Shown: piece by piece, positions 14,201 to 27,297 of the stretch
How the letters are laid out: each line of letters begins with the position of its first letter
How positions within the stretch are numbered: position 1 is the stretch's first letter
DNA from: Acephala macrosclerotiorum
Lineage: Eukaryota > Ascomycota > Leotiomycetes > Helotiales > Mollisiaceae
Assembly (NCBI GenBank): GCA_014904845.1
Contig: MU119447.1
Span: 1-64,000 of the forward strand
DNA length: 64,000 nucleotides
Direction of reading: 5' to 3'
Notes under the pieces: model-generated
Databases searched by the model: none
Seen by the model: the letters and a program-made list of their open reading frames with translations, nothing else
What the model was told of the DNA's origin: nothing
Program-made: the position numbers and the translations under genes

Positions 14201-15734
14201 TTTTGAATTCTCTAGAGAATATACAAAATATAAAAATAGAGAATTTATTACATTTAAAAATTTGAATTTTTAAAACGAATTTCTTAAAATTTCAAACGCT
14301 TGAAATTATTATATACAATTTATTTAATTTCGATAATCAAACGAGAATTTTTTTCTTTTTCTTATTTACACATTTTTTTAAAATTTTATTACTACTTTTT
14401 CCAATTTCTTAAAATACGATATTAAATCAATTCGCGCTTTTTGTACTTTTCGCAATTTTCTTTATTATAAATTCAAATATAGTTTTCAATTTACTTAAAT
14501 CGAGAACAATAACAGCGTTTACAAAAAGCGAACTCGCAATTTCTTTCGCTTAATACGCACATGCACATATAGTACTTACGCTCGATACTAAAAACAATAA
14601 TAATCGAACGATTTTCTAAGTAGTAATAAGAAACGATTATTTTATTATTGTAAAACGATTATTTCAAGAGAAAATCGATATTAATATTGTAATAATATAT
14701 TACAATAAACGAACAACCTTTTAAACAATAACAAAAAATAGTTATTTCGTTATTATAAAACGATTATTTCAAAAAAAGATCGATGTTAATACTATAACAA
14801 TAGTAAATAGCGATAGACGAATAATTTTTCAAATAATAGTAAAAAGCGATTATTTCGATATCGTGAATTTTTTTCATTATACAAATACTATATAATATTT
14901 TTTATATTTGATCGATTTTTTTTACATTTTTAATCTATAGAAAATCAATGAAAGCGTTCGTTTATTTACTCGTTTTTTTTAGTATTTCGATTTTAATATT
15001 TTTTATATATTTATTTATTATTAAAATTTTAAAATAATTTAATATTTTATTTATTTTCTAGTAATTTTTCGTTATATGAAATAATAATAAAAATTGTATC
15101 GATGTTTTTAAATTTCGATGTATTGTTATTGAAAAATGTATTGAAATATATTAATATTAGTAAAAACAGTACGAAGAAATAAATACTTTGATACGTTTAT
15201 TAATATAAATAATTTTATTTAAAAATTTAAATATCAAAATAAATTTATTTAAATTAAAATAATAAATTATACAATAAAAGTATTAAAATATAATATTTTA
15301 ATAAAAAATTATATTTAAAAAATTATTAGTTTTTTTTGTAAATATAAATATATTTTTATCGTTATTAAAAACGTATTTGAAATTTTTAGTGTATACAATT
15401 TTTTGATTTTCGATTATTTTTTGATAAAAATATTTTCGTTATTAATATATATTAAAAAGTATATTAATAATAGATTTTTTCGTATTAGAAATTCTAAAGA
15501 AGTATAATTGTTTTTTGTTACTTTTAAATTGATCAAAAGTATACTCGTATTACGTTTCGATGATCGTAAATTTGAAATAAAATAAAAAATATTAAATAAT
15601 AAAAACAAAAATCAAATAATAATCGAATAATAATAGTTTGATATTAAAAAATTGTATTTGAATTAAATACGAAGTTTTTATTTAAAAAGAAATACATTTT
15701 ATTTATATAGAGTTTTTATATTTACTAAATATCT

Positions 15735-15779
15735 ATAAATCTCAAGATTCCTTGGATCCCAAGAGATCCATAGATTTAT
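15735..15779. other. Imperfect 45-bp palindrome inside the A+T-rich block
   Basis: ATAAATCT at the left pairs with AGATTTAT at the right, with a centre resembling CTTGGATCCCAAG. It is followed by TCACGTGACCTAGG. This island is clearly less A+T-rich than its surroundings and could be the terminal part of a short inverted-repeat element that inserted after most mutation had happened. Confidence 0.55.
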
Positions 15780-18700
15780 CACGTGACCTAGGGTCTTTTA
15801 TTAATCGAGGTCTTTCGCTTGTTGAGTCTATAGTTTATTAGTCTCGTAATTTGTAATAATTCAAACTCTCAAAAGTATAAATAATTTTATTAGTTTTTTT
15901 CAAAATCAAAACAATATAAAAAAGTTTTTAATTAAAAATACAATTTATTTTTGTAAAATTATTTAATAATATTACAAATTTTATATTATATTTTTATAAT
16001 TTTAATAAAAAGAAATTTAAAAGAATTAATATTAATATATATTTTCAGTATTTAATTTATTTTAAAAATCTATAAAAACAATTTTTAAATATATATTATA
16101 TTTCTCGAGATTATTTTAAACGTTTTATACAAATAAATCGAATTAACGATATTTGGTAAATATAATCAAGTAATATTAATTCAAAGTAAATAAAAAAATT
16201 TTGCGATTATTAGAAAAAAAAAAATTAGTTTTTACAAGTAATTTAATCGTTTGTAAAATTGATTTCATTTTTTTGTTTAAAAAAATATTATAAATATAAA
16301 TTATTTTTATTATTTTTAATTAACGTCGAAACGAATCGCTTTTATTTATTGTATAATATTTAATTACTAGTAAAATTCGATAAATTTAAAATTTAAGAAA
16401 TTGTTGAAATATAAACGTAATTATAGTTTTTAATATTTAAATTTATTTTTAAATCGTTTTTCGAAAAATAAAATAAACGAAAATATTTTTAATTTTAATA
16501 GTAAATTATTTAATATTCATTAATTAATTTTATTTTATTTTATTACGAAGTAAATTTATTTATATTTTTACTCGTTTTTTACATTTTTATAATATTTGAT
16601 TATTTTATTAAAAGTTTTTTTTTTGTATTATAAAGTTAAAAATAATACGATAATTTAATTATTATAATTTTATCGTGCGACGTATTTTGCAGATTTAGAA
16701 ATCTCGAATTCAATTTATATAATCTCGCAATAATTTAATAATATTACGAATTATATACGATAATTAATTAAAATAATAAAATAAATATAATATTGATATT
16801 TTTTATAAAATATATAAATTCGTAAAATAAAATACGTAAATATATTTATCGAAAAAATTGTTTAATATAATTTTATTATAATTTAATTTAAAAATTAATA
16901 AAATTTATTTTTAATTTTATAATTTTCGTGAGATTATTTGTTTGCTTTTTTTTAATTATAGTGCGTATATAGTATTAAACTTTTCTTTATAATAATACGA
17001 TGAATTTTATTTTCAATTAAATTTATTATTTATTAAAACTGGTTTATTTTAAGTGTAATAAAAAAAACAACGTATTTAAAACGTTAATTGATCGATAAAA
17101 ATTACTATAAATTTAGTTTATTATTTTTACTATGATTATTTTTTGAGTTTCGTAGAATATTGTATTTGAATTGTTTTTAGAATTTAATACGAGAGTTTAA
17201 TATAAATTTCTTTTTACGAGTAATTATTTATTTTTTTTATTTTAAATATCGTTATATTTTTTGTAAGTATTTATCGAATACGTTTAATTTGAGATCGTAT
17301 TATTACGGAATATATTTTAAAATATACGATAATATTATAAAAAATTATAATTTTTGCGAATATTTTTTTATTAAAATGTATATTTAATGTTTCGAAAAAA
17401 ATAAAAAAATAGAAATATTTCAAAATATATAATAATTAGAACTCGAGATTATACGTTATTTTATTTTTGATTTTAGTACGTTTAAAAAAACTTTAAAAAG
17501 ACTATTTTTAATATTTCGCAACTAGTATCGATTTTATTAGAGCGAAAAAATTTTGAAAAGTTCGCGAAGTATAATAATACTTATTATTTATTGAAATTGG
17601 TAAATACTTGTATTTAGTTTAAAATTACGTTTCGTTTATTTTAGATTATATAATTAAAAATAGTATAAAGTGAAACATTTAATTATTTTTACGAGAAAAT
17701 ATTATAATTTTAATAGTACGTATTAAAAAGAATTTTTATCGCTTTATAAATCGCGAGTTTTTATTATTTTCATTATTTATATTATAATTATAATTATTAT
17801 TCTCAGATTAATAAATACTACTATTAATTTCTTTAGTTTTATTTTAATATTATTATTTTTTATTGTAATTATAATCGTTTTTTTTTATCGCGTTTATTAT
17901 TACGTTTTATAATTATTATTTTTATAGTTTTTTCTAGTTTTGATTATAAAATAAAAAATAATATTCGAGTTTTTTTAATTTATTATAATTAATTCCGTTT
18001 TAATTATATTTTTGATTAATTAAAAAATGCGATAATTCAATAGATTAAAATTAAAAACTTGAAAAACTGGAAATTATAATTGAAAATTATTTTTTTTATT
18101 TTTCGAAAACTAATTATATGTTTTTTTTAAATTTAATAATGTTTTTATCGTTTTTTTTATTGTTTTCGTTTAATAATTAAAGTAAAATATAAAATATTAG
18201 TATATTTAATATATTTTTCATTATTTTATTATTATTATATTAATTAATCCGATCGTACAATAGTTCAAAAAAATAGTAATAAAAGTGAAATTGATTTTAA
18301 ATAAAAACGAATATAAAAATCAAATTCTTTTGCTCGAGCAAAGAAATTAAACGGAAATCGTTATTAATAAAATAATCGTTTTCGATATTTTATTATAATT
18401 CGTAGTTAGACGAATTAATTAACCTATTTAACTCAATAGTAATTTCGAAATTAAAAGTATTTAATTCGTTATTTTCGAGAATTATTAGTTTATTTACATA
18501 TTATCAAGAAATTATTTATTACAATAATAAAAAACCAACGCGTATACTTCGAGTATTTTAATTATCGTTTGTATTATTATATAGTTTTAATTTTTTTCGA
18601 TTCGAATTATTATAATTTATATTAAAAATAAATATTTCGAGATATTACAAAATATTTTTAAAGTTTTAATATACTAATAAAATTACTTTAAACGAAATTT

Positions 18701-20569
18701 AAATTAAAAACTCGTTAATTAATAATAGCAAATTATTGTTTATTTTATTATTACAATTATTATTATTACGATTTATAATACTTATATTAAATTAATTAAA
18801 TTTATTTTTAAAATCTTTTTTTTGCGTATTTTAAACTTCGATTATATTACTTTTCTATTAAATTACAAAATTATAATTTTAGTATTAAATTAATACGACT
18901 ATAAATTTAATCTAATTATCGCGCTTTAATATTACGTTTATTTTATCGTTTAATAATACTAAATAATTATATAAACTAATTATTAAATCGAATTTGTTAT
19001 TTTTACGTATATATAGTAAAATAATACGCTATTTAGAAAATAATAAATTTAAAAAAAATTATTAAAATTAAATATAACTCAAATTAATAATAATTATTAC
19101 AAAAGAATTTAAAGTAAATAGAAATTAATTCTATAAAATTACTAATTTTATAATTTGAGATTTTTTTTTAAAATAAAAAATATAAAAAGATTATATAATC
19201 GGTCTATAAATAAACGTTAAACGAAAATAAATTCGTTTTTTTATTTTTTTTTTTATATTTATTTATCGCTTATAATTATTATATTATTATTATTAGATTT
19301 TTTTTTTCTTTTTTTTATATATTTCGTAAAATACGTTTTATTTTACTAAGATTAATAAAGTTTATTTATAAGGGAGTATTTAACGCTATAAAAAATTTAA
19401 TTTTATTATTTTATATAAAATTAAATTAAATTCAAATGATTTTTTTAAACAGAGAAATTATCGATTAATGTATATTTTAACGTTAATATACGAAAATTAT
19501 TTTTATATAAATTTTAAAACGTTTTAATCTATTTTATCAAACGTGTAATAATTAGATATTATAAAATCTAAAATCAAAAAATTCAAACTTTGTTTATTTT
19601 TTTTTGTTTATTTATTTTACTCGTTTATTTGATAATTTTATTATCGATCGAAAAATAATATTAAAAATTTGCAATTTTTATTTTTTTACTTTATTTATTT
19701 TCAAATTTGAAAATAGATTTTTTTATTTTTTTATTTTTATATTTATAATTCAAAAAAAAATATATTAAATATTCGCGTAATTTAATAAGACGTAATCGTA
19801 ATCGTATAACGATTTTCGAAAAAAAAAAAAATATTAAATTTCGAATTATAAAATTTTGAATTAAAATTTCAATGATTTAATTTTTTTTTATTATATATAT
19901 AGTTATTAGTTTTTTTTATCGTAAAATTAATTCAAATCAAAATATATAATATATATTATTGTTTTTATTAGAATAAAAAATTTATTGAAATATTATTATT
20001 ATTATTAATACGCAAATTAATTTGTAATATAATAATTAGATAGTAATTAATCACGTTATTGTATAGTATTTTTTTGATTAATTTCATTGTAATACAAAAA
20101 TATAATTAAAATAAAATATATATTTTTATAATTATTAAGAGAATATTATCGTTAAAAAATCGCGATAATACGACGACAAATAAAAAAGTCGTATAAGTTT
20201 AATTTATATTCGTATTTCGATTAATATAACGTGATTTAAAGAGTTAATTGTCGTTGTAAACACTTATAAATATTAAAAATAAAATGAAAAATCGAGAATT
20301 TCGAATTTTAAATTAAATTATATTATTTAAAATTTTTAATTGTAATAATAAAAATAGAAAAAAAAAACGGCGTATAACGAAATAAAACGATTAAACGAAT
20401 AAAAGTATTAAAAAAAAAAAGATAAAAAAAGACAATAATTAAAAAAAAGAATAAAGCGTAGTTTTTATAGACGTCGAAAACGATATCGAGTTCGTGTACG
20501 CACTTTGTCGAATACGACGATCGTTAAATTCGAGAAAATTAATATTATACTTTAAATTATAAAATAATA

Positions 20570-21960
20570 TATTTTAATTTTTTTTTTAAATAAAAATATT
20601 TTATAAAATCGAAAAAATAAAAAAAAATAAAAATTTTTAAAAAAATAAAATCAAAAAAATTCTTGAAATTTTTTTAATTTTTTTCGATTATTTTAATAAT
20701 TATATTTTAAATTTTAAAATTTTATTAATTCGATTTTTTTTATTTATTAAATTTTTTTTTATTTTTTAATTATAAATATATTATAAATTTTATAATAATA
20801 TATTAATAAATAAAAATTCGTAATAATAAAATTTTTATAATTATTTAATTATATTATTTAATATTATTATTAATTTTCAATTATTAATAATAATATATTC
20901 AAGTATTTTTTATATTTTAAAATTAATTTAATAATAAATTTCTAAGAAATTAATTTTTATAATTTTCTCGATTTAATTTTAATATTTATTATATAAAAAT
21001 ATTATCGCTTCGTTTTTCGTTCAAATAAAATCTAATGCGTTTGTACTTCGTAAATGTATTTTACTTTTTCTCGTTTTTATATTTTGGTATTTTATTTTGT
21101 AAATCTCGTAAAAGTATTTTTACGAGAAATTATTTTTCTTTATTTAATAATATACTTTTTAAATTATTAATTTTTAAATTGCGTTTTTTATAAGAGTTTG
21201 AAATTATAAATAAACTAATTAATATTTGTATTTAATAATCGAAGTAATTCGTTTAAAGAAACGTTTTATTATTTCGATAAATCTTATTAAAATATTAATC
21301 GTATTAAGTTTTCGATTTTACGAGTTCGTATTGTAATTATTTTTTTATAAAATTTCATAAAATATTTATATATAAAAAACTCTCGATTAATAAAATATTT
21401 GCGTAATTAAATTTAAATTAATTCGTTTTTTAATTTTTTTAATATATATAATTAAAATTAAAATCGATATATTAATTGATTTTCTTTAAAGTAAATTCTA
21501 TTAAATAGTATATTGATCGCAATTTCTAACGTAAATATTAAAGAAATCAAAAGACGGATTAATTTAAATTTAATTACGCAAGTATTCTATTAATTAAAAA
21601 CTTTTTATATATAAACTTATTATAAAATTCTATAAGAGAATAATTACAATATAGGTTTATAAAGTAAAAATCGAAATGTCGTGATTTTGGTATTCTATTT
21701 TGATTTAAAGTTGTTTAAAACATTCAAGTTTTTTTTTTTTCGATTTTACTAAAACCAATCATTTCAATTAATCAAATCGCAAATTGAAAACATAGTTATT
21801 TTCACTTCTATATTTTGCAGACTATAAACGGAGCTAACTATAAAGAGTTAATTTAATGCATATAATATAAAATTTAATTTTAAAATAAATAAATTAAAAG
21901 AATTATTTTTAAATATTTTAATTCTTAATTTTTAATTTTTAAACTCAAAACTCGATTTCA
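20570..21960 (+). repeat. Degraded repeat, copy 1 (shared with second A+T-rich block)
   Basis: Sequence from about 20995 to 21960 aligns by eye, in the same orientation, with about 27298-28120. A shared landmark is TTATTATAAAATTCTATAAG (near 21626 and 27867). Sequence at about 20590-20700 and 20882-20985 aligns in inverted orientation with about 28273-28410 and 28150-28262. The differences are mainly C/T and G/A. This copy keeps many CpG sites that are TpA, TpG or CpA in the other copy, so it is less mutated. The element type is not recognisable. Confidence 0.7.
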
Positions 21961-22737
21961 AACTTTTTTTCGACCTGCCCGAACCCCCCACACTCCAACC
22001 ACGTGATTTTCAGCGGGTGGGGGTCTAAAGCCCTTTCCACCCTGCGCTGCGCTAGGCAATAAATATATATTTTTATAATATATGAAAATTACTCGTAGGA
22101 AAAATGGAAATAGGCCTTAGCTAGTAAGTATGCACCCCGGGTCGTCCTATGTGGTATATCGCCTGCATATCGAGTTCTAGTGGTCCACGTTTTACTTCGT
22201 GGCCCAGTGCGACAAGGCGTAATGAGGCTGTCGAGCGTATAAGACAACGCATGCGTACCATGAGTCGCCCTCTGACATGTCAGGCTGGACTGTCAGCTTG
22301 GCAGACCAAAAGCCACCCCAAAAAAGACCCAGAACTAAAAACCACCCATATCAACTCGCCGGTGGCCAACGAACTCCTGAGAGATTGTATTTGAATGGAA
22401 GCGTGCCTAGGCTAATTGGCTTGTGGAGCTCAGCCACCACAAGTTTAGAATTTGCTTCTTAAGTGCACAGCCCAGCGTCATAAGGCTGTCCCGTTCCATG
22501 GAGCTATTAATTATTATGGTTTTCTTGCTCACAGAGAGATATATTTTATTTAGATTTTCTAATTCTCTTAATCCTATTGAGCAGTTTTTCAAGAGTTCGG
22601 AACCAAATCAATTTGCAAGTTGCACTAGCTGGCACGTGCTTCTCCTCCCCAAGTCCTCTTAACCCAGCTTCGCCTGGCAGACACGGAATTTATTTATGAT
22701 TTCTTTGCAAATTGCCACCCAAGCTGATACTTAAAGA
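21961..22737. other. GC-normal boundary segment and promoter region, no gene
   Basis: The A+T-rich block ends abruptly at about 21960 with CCTGCCCGAACCCCCCACAC and ACCACGTGATTTTCAGCGGG, a composition jump that looks like the end of a transposable element or the start of an insertion. Several overlapping open frames (22149-22662, both strands) show no recognisable domain. The last few hundred bases would include the promoter of the CorA-like gene; no convincing TATA box was seen. Confidence 0.45.
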
Positions 22738-24513
22738 ATGTCTGAGCCACTTTTGAATATTCACGCCTGCTATATTTCTGAAGCAGACAAGCATCCACCT
22801 AAGTTTACACATCGCATTCGATACGCAGTGAATTTATTCAATACTTTAGAAAGCTTTTTGCTGGGAATAGCGACTACGAGCGATCCAGATGGTATGGGAT
22901 TGCCCTCTGACCTTCTACTATGGTATGTATATCGAAAGGCTTTTCAAGTATTCCAACATGTCTGACGCAACCAGTTTTATCGAGCATGTAGAAGGACTAG
23001 GCACTATCCTCGGAAGAGAATTCCCCCAGTTTCCCAAACCAATTCTAAGCTACATCAAATCTTCAAACGCATTTGCGTCCGGCAACTCATTAGCTCCACA
23101 ATGGCAAAACAATTGCGGGCTCTCTTTTCTTGAGAATTATCTGCGCATCGAATCCGAATCTCCTGATGACTCGGAAGACCAGTTACCAGGCTATCATCTC
23201 GGAACGTTTAAAATTCGGTCCATGCCTCTTGCAGTCTGGACAGGAGGCCATTTGGGAGCAAAACAGAGAAGCGTTCCAGTAGTGATGGTCATAGGAAACT
23301 GGGATCAACAGGATATTATGCAATTTGTCCGCCATTATGAAGGGCCTCGGAGGGAAGAGATGCGCTTACGCCGATTGATGGAGTCTCATGAATGGATATA
23401 TCATGATCTTTTCTCGACCTTTATGGATTGGAATGAAGTTTGGGATAATGTGCGTGATCGATTGGGTGAGCTGGACTATGAAGTTCATCATCGGCTTGGT
23501 AAAGGCGACATCCTTGGCCGGATACAAAGTCTTAACAAGGCCACTGCGACGAATATTATGCTGAGGGAGACACTCAATATTCAAAAGAACTCGCTTGATA
23601 CAGTCATAAAAATGGTCACAAAGAACCGCGATACAGCTGGCATTGGGCACAGTCTCGCATTCGTGATGAGGGGGGAGGAGCTTTTGAAGGCATTGGAGCA
23701 TTATTGGACTCTGGCACATGGAAACAAAGAGCAATTGCAGAATTTAGTATCCATGATGCTCTCGTTGGAGCAGATCTCTCAGGGCCAGTCGGTTGGTAGG
23801 CTGAATATACTGGCTTTTACATTTCTGCCTCTGTCTTTCGTTGCTGTGAGTATTCCAATCACCTTGGAGATGCCAAGAAAACACGAAAACTGATCATTCC
23901 AAAGTCAATATTCGGTATGACGCAATTCACCATATCTCCAACATGGTACCCAGTATACGCCCTCCCTTTGCTCTCCCTGACCCTTGTCATCGCTATCCTC
24001 CTACCGAAATTAATCTCAATATGGGACAACTGGAAGAAGCCTCGAGTATCCAATCTTCGCCGTCGATCAAAAGCTAGGACGGCCCAGCATAATCTAGGCA
24101 GGGCTCTTAAGAATCTATTTCTTAAAAATGAGGAGTCCTGCCTACCTACACGCCGACTATCTAGACCCCGAACTAGCACGCGCAGAGGAAGGTCGCTGGA
24201 AAAAGCTACGAGTGACGAATCATTAAAACATCATGTAAGAACAAATTCGTTAGCAGGAGGAAATCCATTGTCAAGAAGGCCCGCCTCTTCTAATGGAAAA
24301 AGAAGGCCCACCTCTTCTCATGGAAAAAGCAGGCCCGCCTCTTCTGATGGAAAAAGAAGGCCCACCTCTTCTCATGGAAAAAGGAGGTCTATCTCTTCTC
24401 ATGGAAATAGAAGGTCTATCTCTTCTCATGGAAATAGAAGGGGCCCACATCTTCTCATAGAAGAAGAAGGCCCGTCTCTTCCGATGGAAAAAGAAGGGGC
24501 CTATCTTCTCTGA
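22738..24513 (+). CDS. CorA-like membrane transporter protein with repetitive C-terminal tail
   Basis: Three exons are inferred: 22738-22922, 22975-23845 and 23905-24513, giving about 554 residues. Introns are GTATGT..AACCAG and GTGAGT..CCAAAG with CTGAC/CTGATC branch sites. The C-terminal part has the CorA architecture: a long helical region, a first membrane helix (LNILAFTFLPLSFVA, about residue 340), the loop IFGMTQF and a second helix (WYPVYALPLLSLTLVIAILL). CorA proteins carry divalent cations such as Mg2+; their signature after helix 1 is GMN, here GMT, as in other divergent fungal relatives, so transport of Mg2+ is not certain. The N-terminal domain is short and an in-frame stop lies just before the ATG, so upstream exons may be missing. 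The basic tail contains six 9-residue repeats of the type RRPTSSHGK. The gene stands alone between two A+T-rich blocks. Confidence 0.75.
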
Positions 24514-24522
24514 TGGAAAAAA
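24274..24522 (+). repeat. 27-bp coding minisatellite in the CorA-like gene
   Basis: Six in-frame copies of a 27-bp unit (24274-24435) encode the 9-residue repeat RRPxSSxGK, with small substitutions such as N/H/D at one position. At least two or three more copies follow, but extra bases in the seventh copy (AGAAGGGGCC, near 24440) shift the frame so that the protein ends in an unrelated reading (PHLLIEEEGPSLPMEKEG). Confidence 0.85.
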
Positions 24523-24899
24523 CTTGCAGGATAAATCTGGGGTTCCAATATTGTTAGAATAGGGGTAAATCATCATTCTTTTATATTGTGCGATATTTTT
24601 CTTTTATTTCCATGGCTCGCACAACGCCAGTATCCGTATAGAAGAGAGAGGTATCCCAATTTCTGAAGCACATTCTGTGGTCTATCCTACCGTATAAGGT
24701 CAATTATGAGAAACAATTTGTTTGAGCCAAAACCTACCCCTAAAGAGTCCGCAGATTTATGAGTAGTATCTTTCGTTGATATTTCATTTGTCTTTTCTTA
24801 CCTTTGCGCGATAATTTCCAATGGTCAGGTATAATCTTTTGGGCGTTAACAAAAGAAGTGGAATCTGGGATAATATTCTCAGAAAAATAATAATAATTA
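24514..24899. other. 3' flank of CorA-like gene, nothing recognised
   Basis: Ordinary to moderately A+T-rich sequence after the stop codon. No gene, repeat or motif was recognised before composition falls into the second A+T-rich block at about 24900. Confidence 0.5.
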
Positions 24900-26785
24900 G
24901 AGTACGAAGGCGCGATTTTAAAGTAATGAGCTATAGTTCGAATTTTCCTTATCCAAAATCAAGAATTTTATAGTAAAAATACTTAGATTAAATTTATTAC
25001 CTTAAAATTATATTTTCGTATTTTATAGATAATTATAAATAGTTATTAAATAATTATATAATTAATATAATACTTAAATATATTATTTTTAGTATTTCGA
25101 TAAAATATATATATTATATATATAATTTATTATTTTAAAATCGCATTTTTATAAAAAATAATAAATAATGAAAATTATAAAAGAAAAATAAAAAATAAGT
25201 AAAATTTTGAGATTCGAGAATATAAATATGAAATATAAATCTCTAAATTATAAAGTTCAAGTATTTATATAATTATTAATATATTTAATATTTTAAAAAT
25301 ATAAAAATAAAAATAATTTAAATATTTGTAAAATTATTTTCCAAATATAATTATTATTAATATTTATACGATTTATTTCTCTAAAATTAATTATATAAAA
25401 TATATAATTAAATATTATATAATATAATATATTAAAAAATATATAAAATTAAATAAATAATATTTTATTAATTTGAAATATTAAAATCTTTTAATTTAAT
25501 TAATTAATATAATTTTTTATTTCCTATTTATTAATTATTTATTATAAGGATTAATATGAATTTTTTCGAGAAAAAAAAAAATTACGTGAAAAATAAAATT
25601 AAAAAAAGAATAAACGATTTTCTTAAATTTCGATAAAAATATTAAATATAATTTTCTAATTAATAAAAAAGAATATTCTTAGTATATAATATTAAAAAAA
25701 ATAATCGCCGAAGAATATTAAAAAAAAAATTTATATTCTAAGAATTAATATAATTTTTAATATAAATTAAATAAAATTTATAAATAAATTGAAATTTATT
25801 TAAATATATTTATATTCTAAATTTTAAAATAATTTATTAATCTATTATTATATTATTAATTAATAAGTAATTATATATTATAAATTATAATTATAAAATT
25901 TCTTAAATATATTTTTATTTAAAATATTAAAATTATTAAATATTAGAATACCAAATACTAAAATACTAATTAAAATATCGAAATATTATTATTTGAAATA
26001 TTAAAATTATTAAATATTAGAATATTAATTAGAATATTAAAATATTATTATTTAAAATATTAAAATCTTATTTCTTTACATTTTTATAATTACGTAATTT
26101 ATAAAAAGAGTTTCAAAGTATTTCTCTTTGATATTTAAAATAATTATAATATAAAAATAAATTGAAATTTTTAAAAAACATTTCTTTAAAATATTTTAAA
26201 GTTTTAGAATTTATTTTTATTTAAAATATTATAATTATTAATTATTAGAAATTGGAAAAAATATTAAAATCTTATTTTTTTTATAATTTTACAATTACGT
26301 AATTATATAATTTTTAAAAAAAGTTTTAAAGGATTTTCTTTTGATATTTAAATTAATTATAATAAATAAATATAAATTAAAAATCTTATAAAATATTATA
26401 TTAAAATATTTTAAAGTTTTAAAATTCGTTTTTATTTAAAGTATTAAAATTACTAATTATTAGAAATTAAAATATTAAAATATTAATTTCTTATAATTTT
26501 TTAATTACGTAATTATATAATTTTTAAAGGGATTTTACTTTTAAAAGATTTCTTCTTATTATAATAAAATCGAAAATTTTATAACTTTTTATAAAAACGT
26601 TTTTATAAGGTTTACAAAATAATATATATATTAAATAAAAAAAAACTATTTATTAGTTTATTTATTAAATTAATTAAAGCGAATAATATTTTTTCTTTTA
26701 AAATAAAAGAAATATATTATTATATAATATAAAATAATAAAGAAAATATATAATATTCAAAAGAATAATTAATTATAATTATAAA

Positions 26786-26820
26786 AATATAATATAATAT
26801 AATATAATATAATATAATAT
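26786..26820. repeat. (AATAT)n microsatellite
   Basis: About seven uninterrupted AATAT units. Confidence 0.9.
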
Positions 26821-26947
26821 ATTATATTTTTATTAATAAATTTATAATAATTTAAATTTTATTATATATATATTTTGATTTAAATAAATTAAATATATAT
26901 AAAAAACTTTTAATTTTCTAAATATAATTAAATTTTTTTATTTTTCT

Positions 26948-26949
26948 AT

Positions 26950-26984
<35 letters not shown>
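26948..26984. repeat. (ATTT)n microsatellite
   Basis: About nine uninterrupted ATTT units. Confidence 0.9.
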
Positions 26985-27229
26985 TAAGAATATCAAAATT
27001 ATTATTTATATAAATTAATTATATAATTATTATTAATTTAAATAATTTAAAAAATAAATATATTAATAATATTTAATTAATTTTATTATATATTTCGAAA
27101 TTATATAATTTGTTTAATATTTATATTTAGAATTATAATTAGAAATATAATTATAATAAAATATTAAATTAAATAAATAGTTAATATATTTAATTGATTT
27201 TATAAGAATATTAGAAAATATTAATAATA

Positions 27230-27260
<31 letters not shown>
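27230..27260. repeat. (ATT)n microsatellite
   Basis: About ten uninterrupted ATT units. Confidence 0.9.
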
Positions 27261-27262
<2 letters not shown>

Positions 27263-27297
27263 ATTTAATTTAATAATTTCTTAATATATATTATTTT

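Larger units (their letters stand above)
2300..21960. repeat. 19.7 kb A+T-rich block, RIP-degraded repeats, no genes
   Basis: Base composition is overwhelmingly A and T from about 2300 to 21960. Open frames are short and low in complexity, as expected by chance. Remaining C residues are very often followed by G: in the line at 5641 all five C are in CpG. This fits RIP, which converts CpA and other non-CpG cytosines first, and not ordinary CpG methylation decay. There are patches in which one strand is depleted of C and other patches depleted of G. Such blocks are the usual remains of retrotransposons in RIP-active fungi. No LTR, integrase or reverse transcriptase motif can still be read. The last 1.4 kb shares sequence with the second A+T-rich block. 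Confidence 0.85.

Noticed and set aside
11840..15608. Open frames of 60-80 codons inside the first A+T-rich block (11840-12088, 13322-13555, 15414-15608)
   Set aside because: They encode Lys, Asn, Tyr, Phe and Ile almost only, as any A+T-rich DNA would, with no domain.
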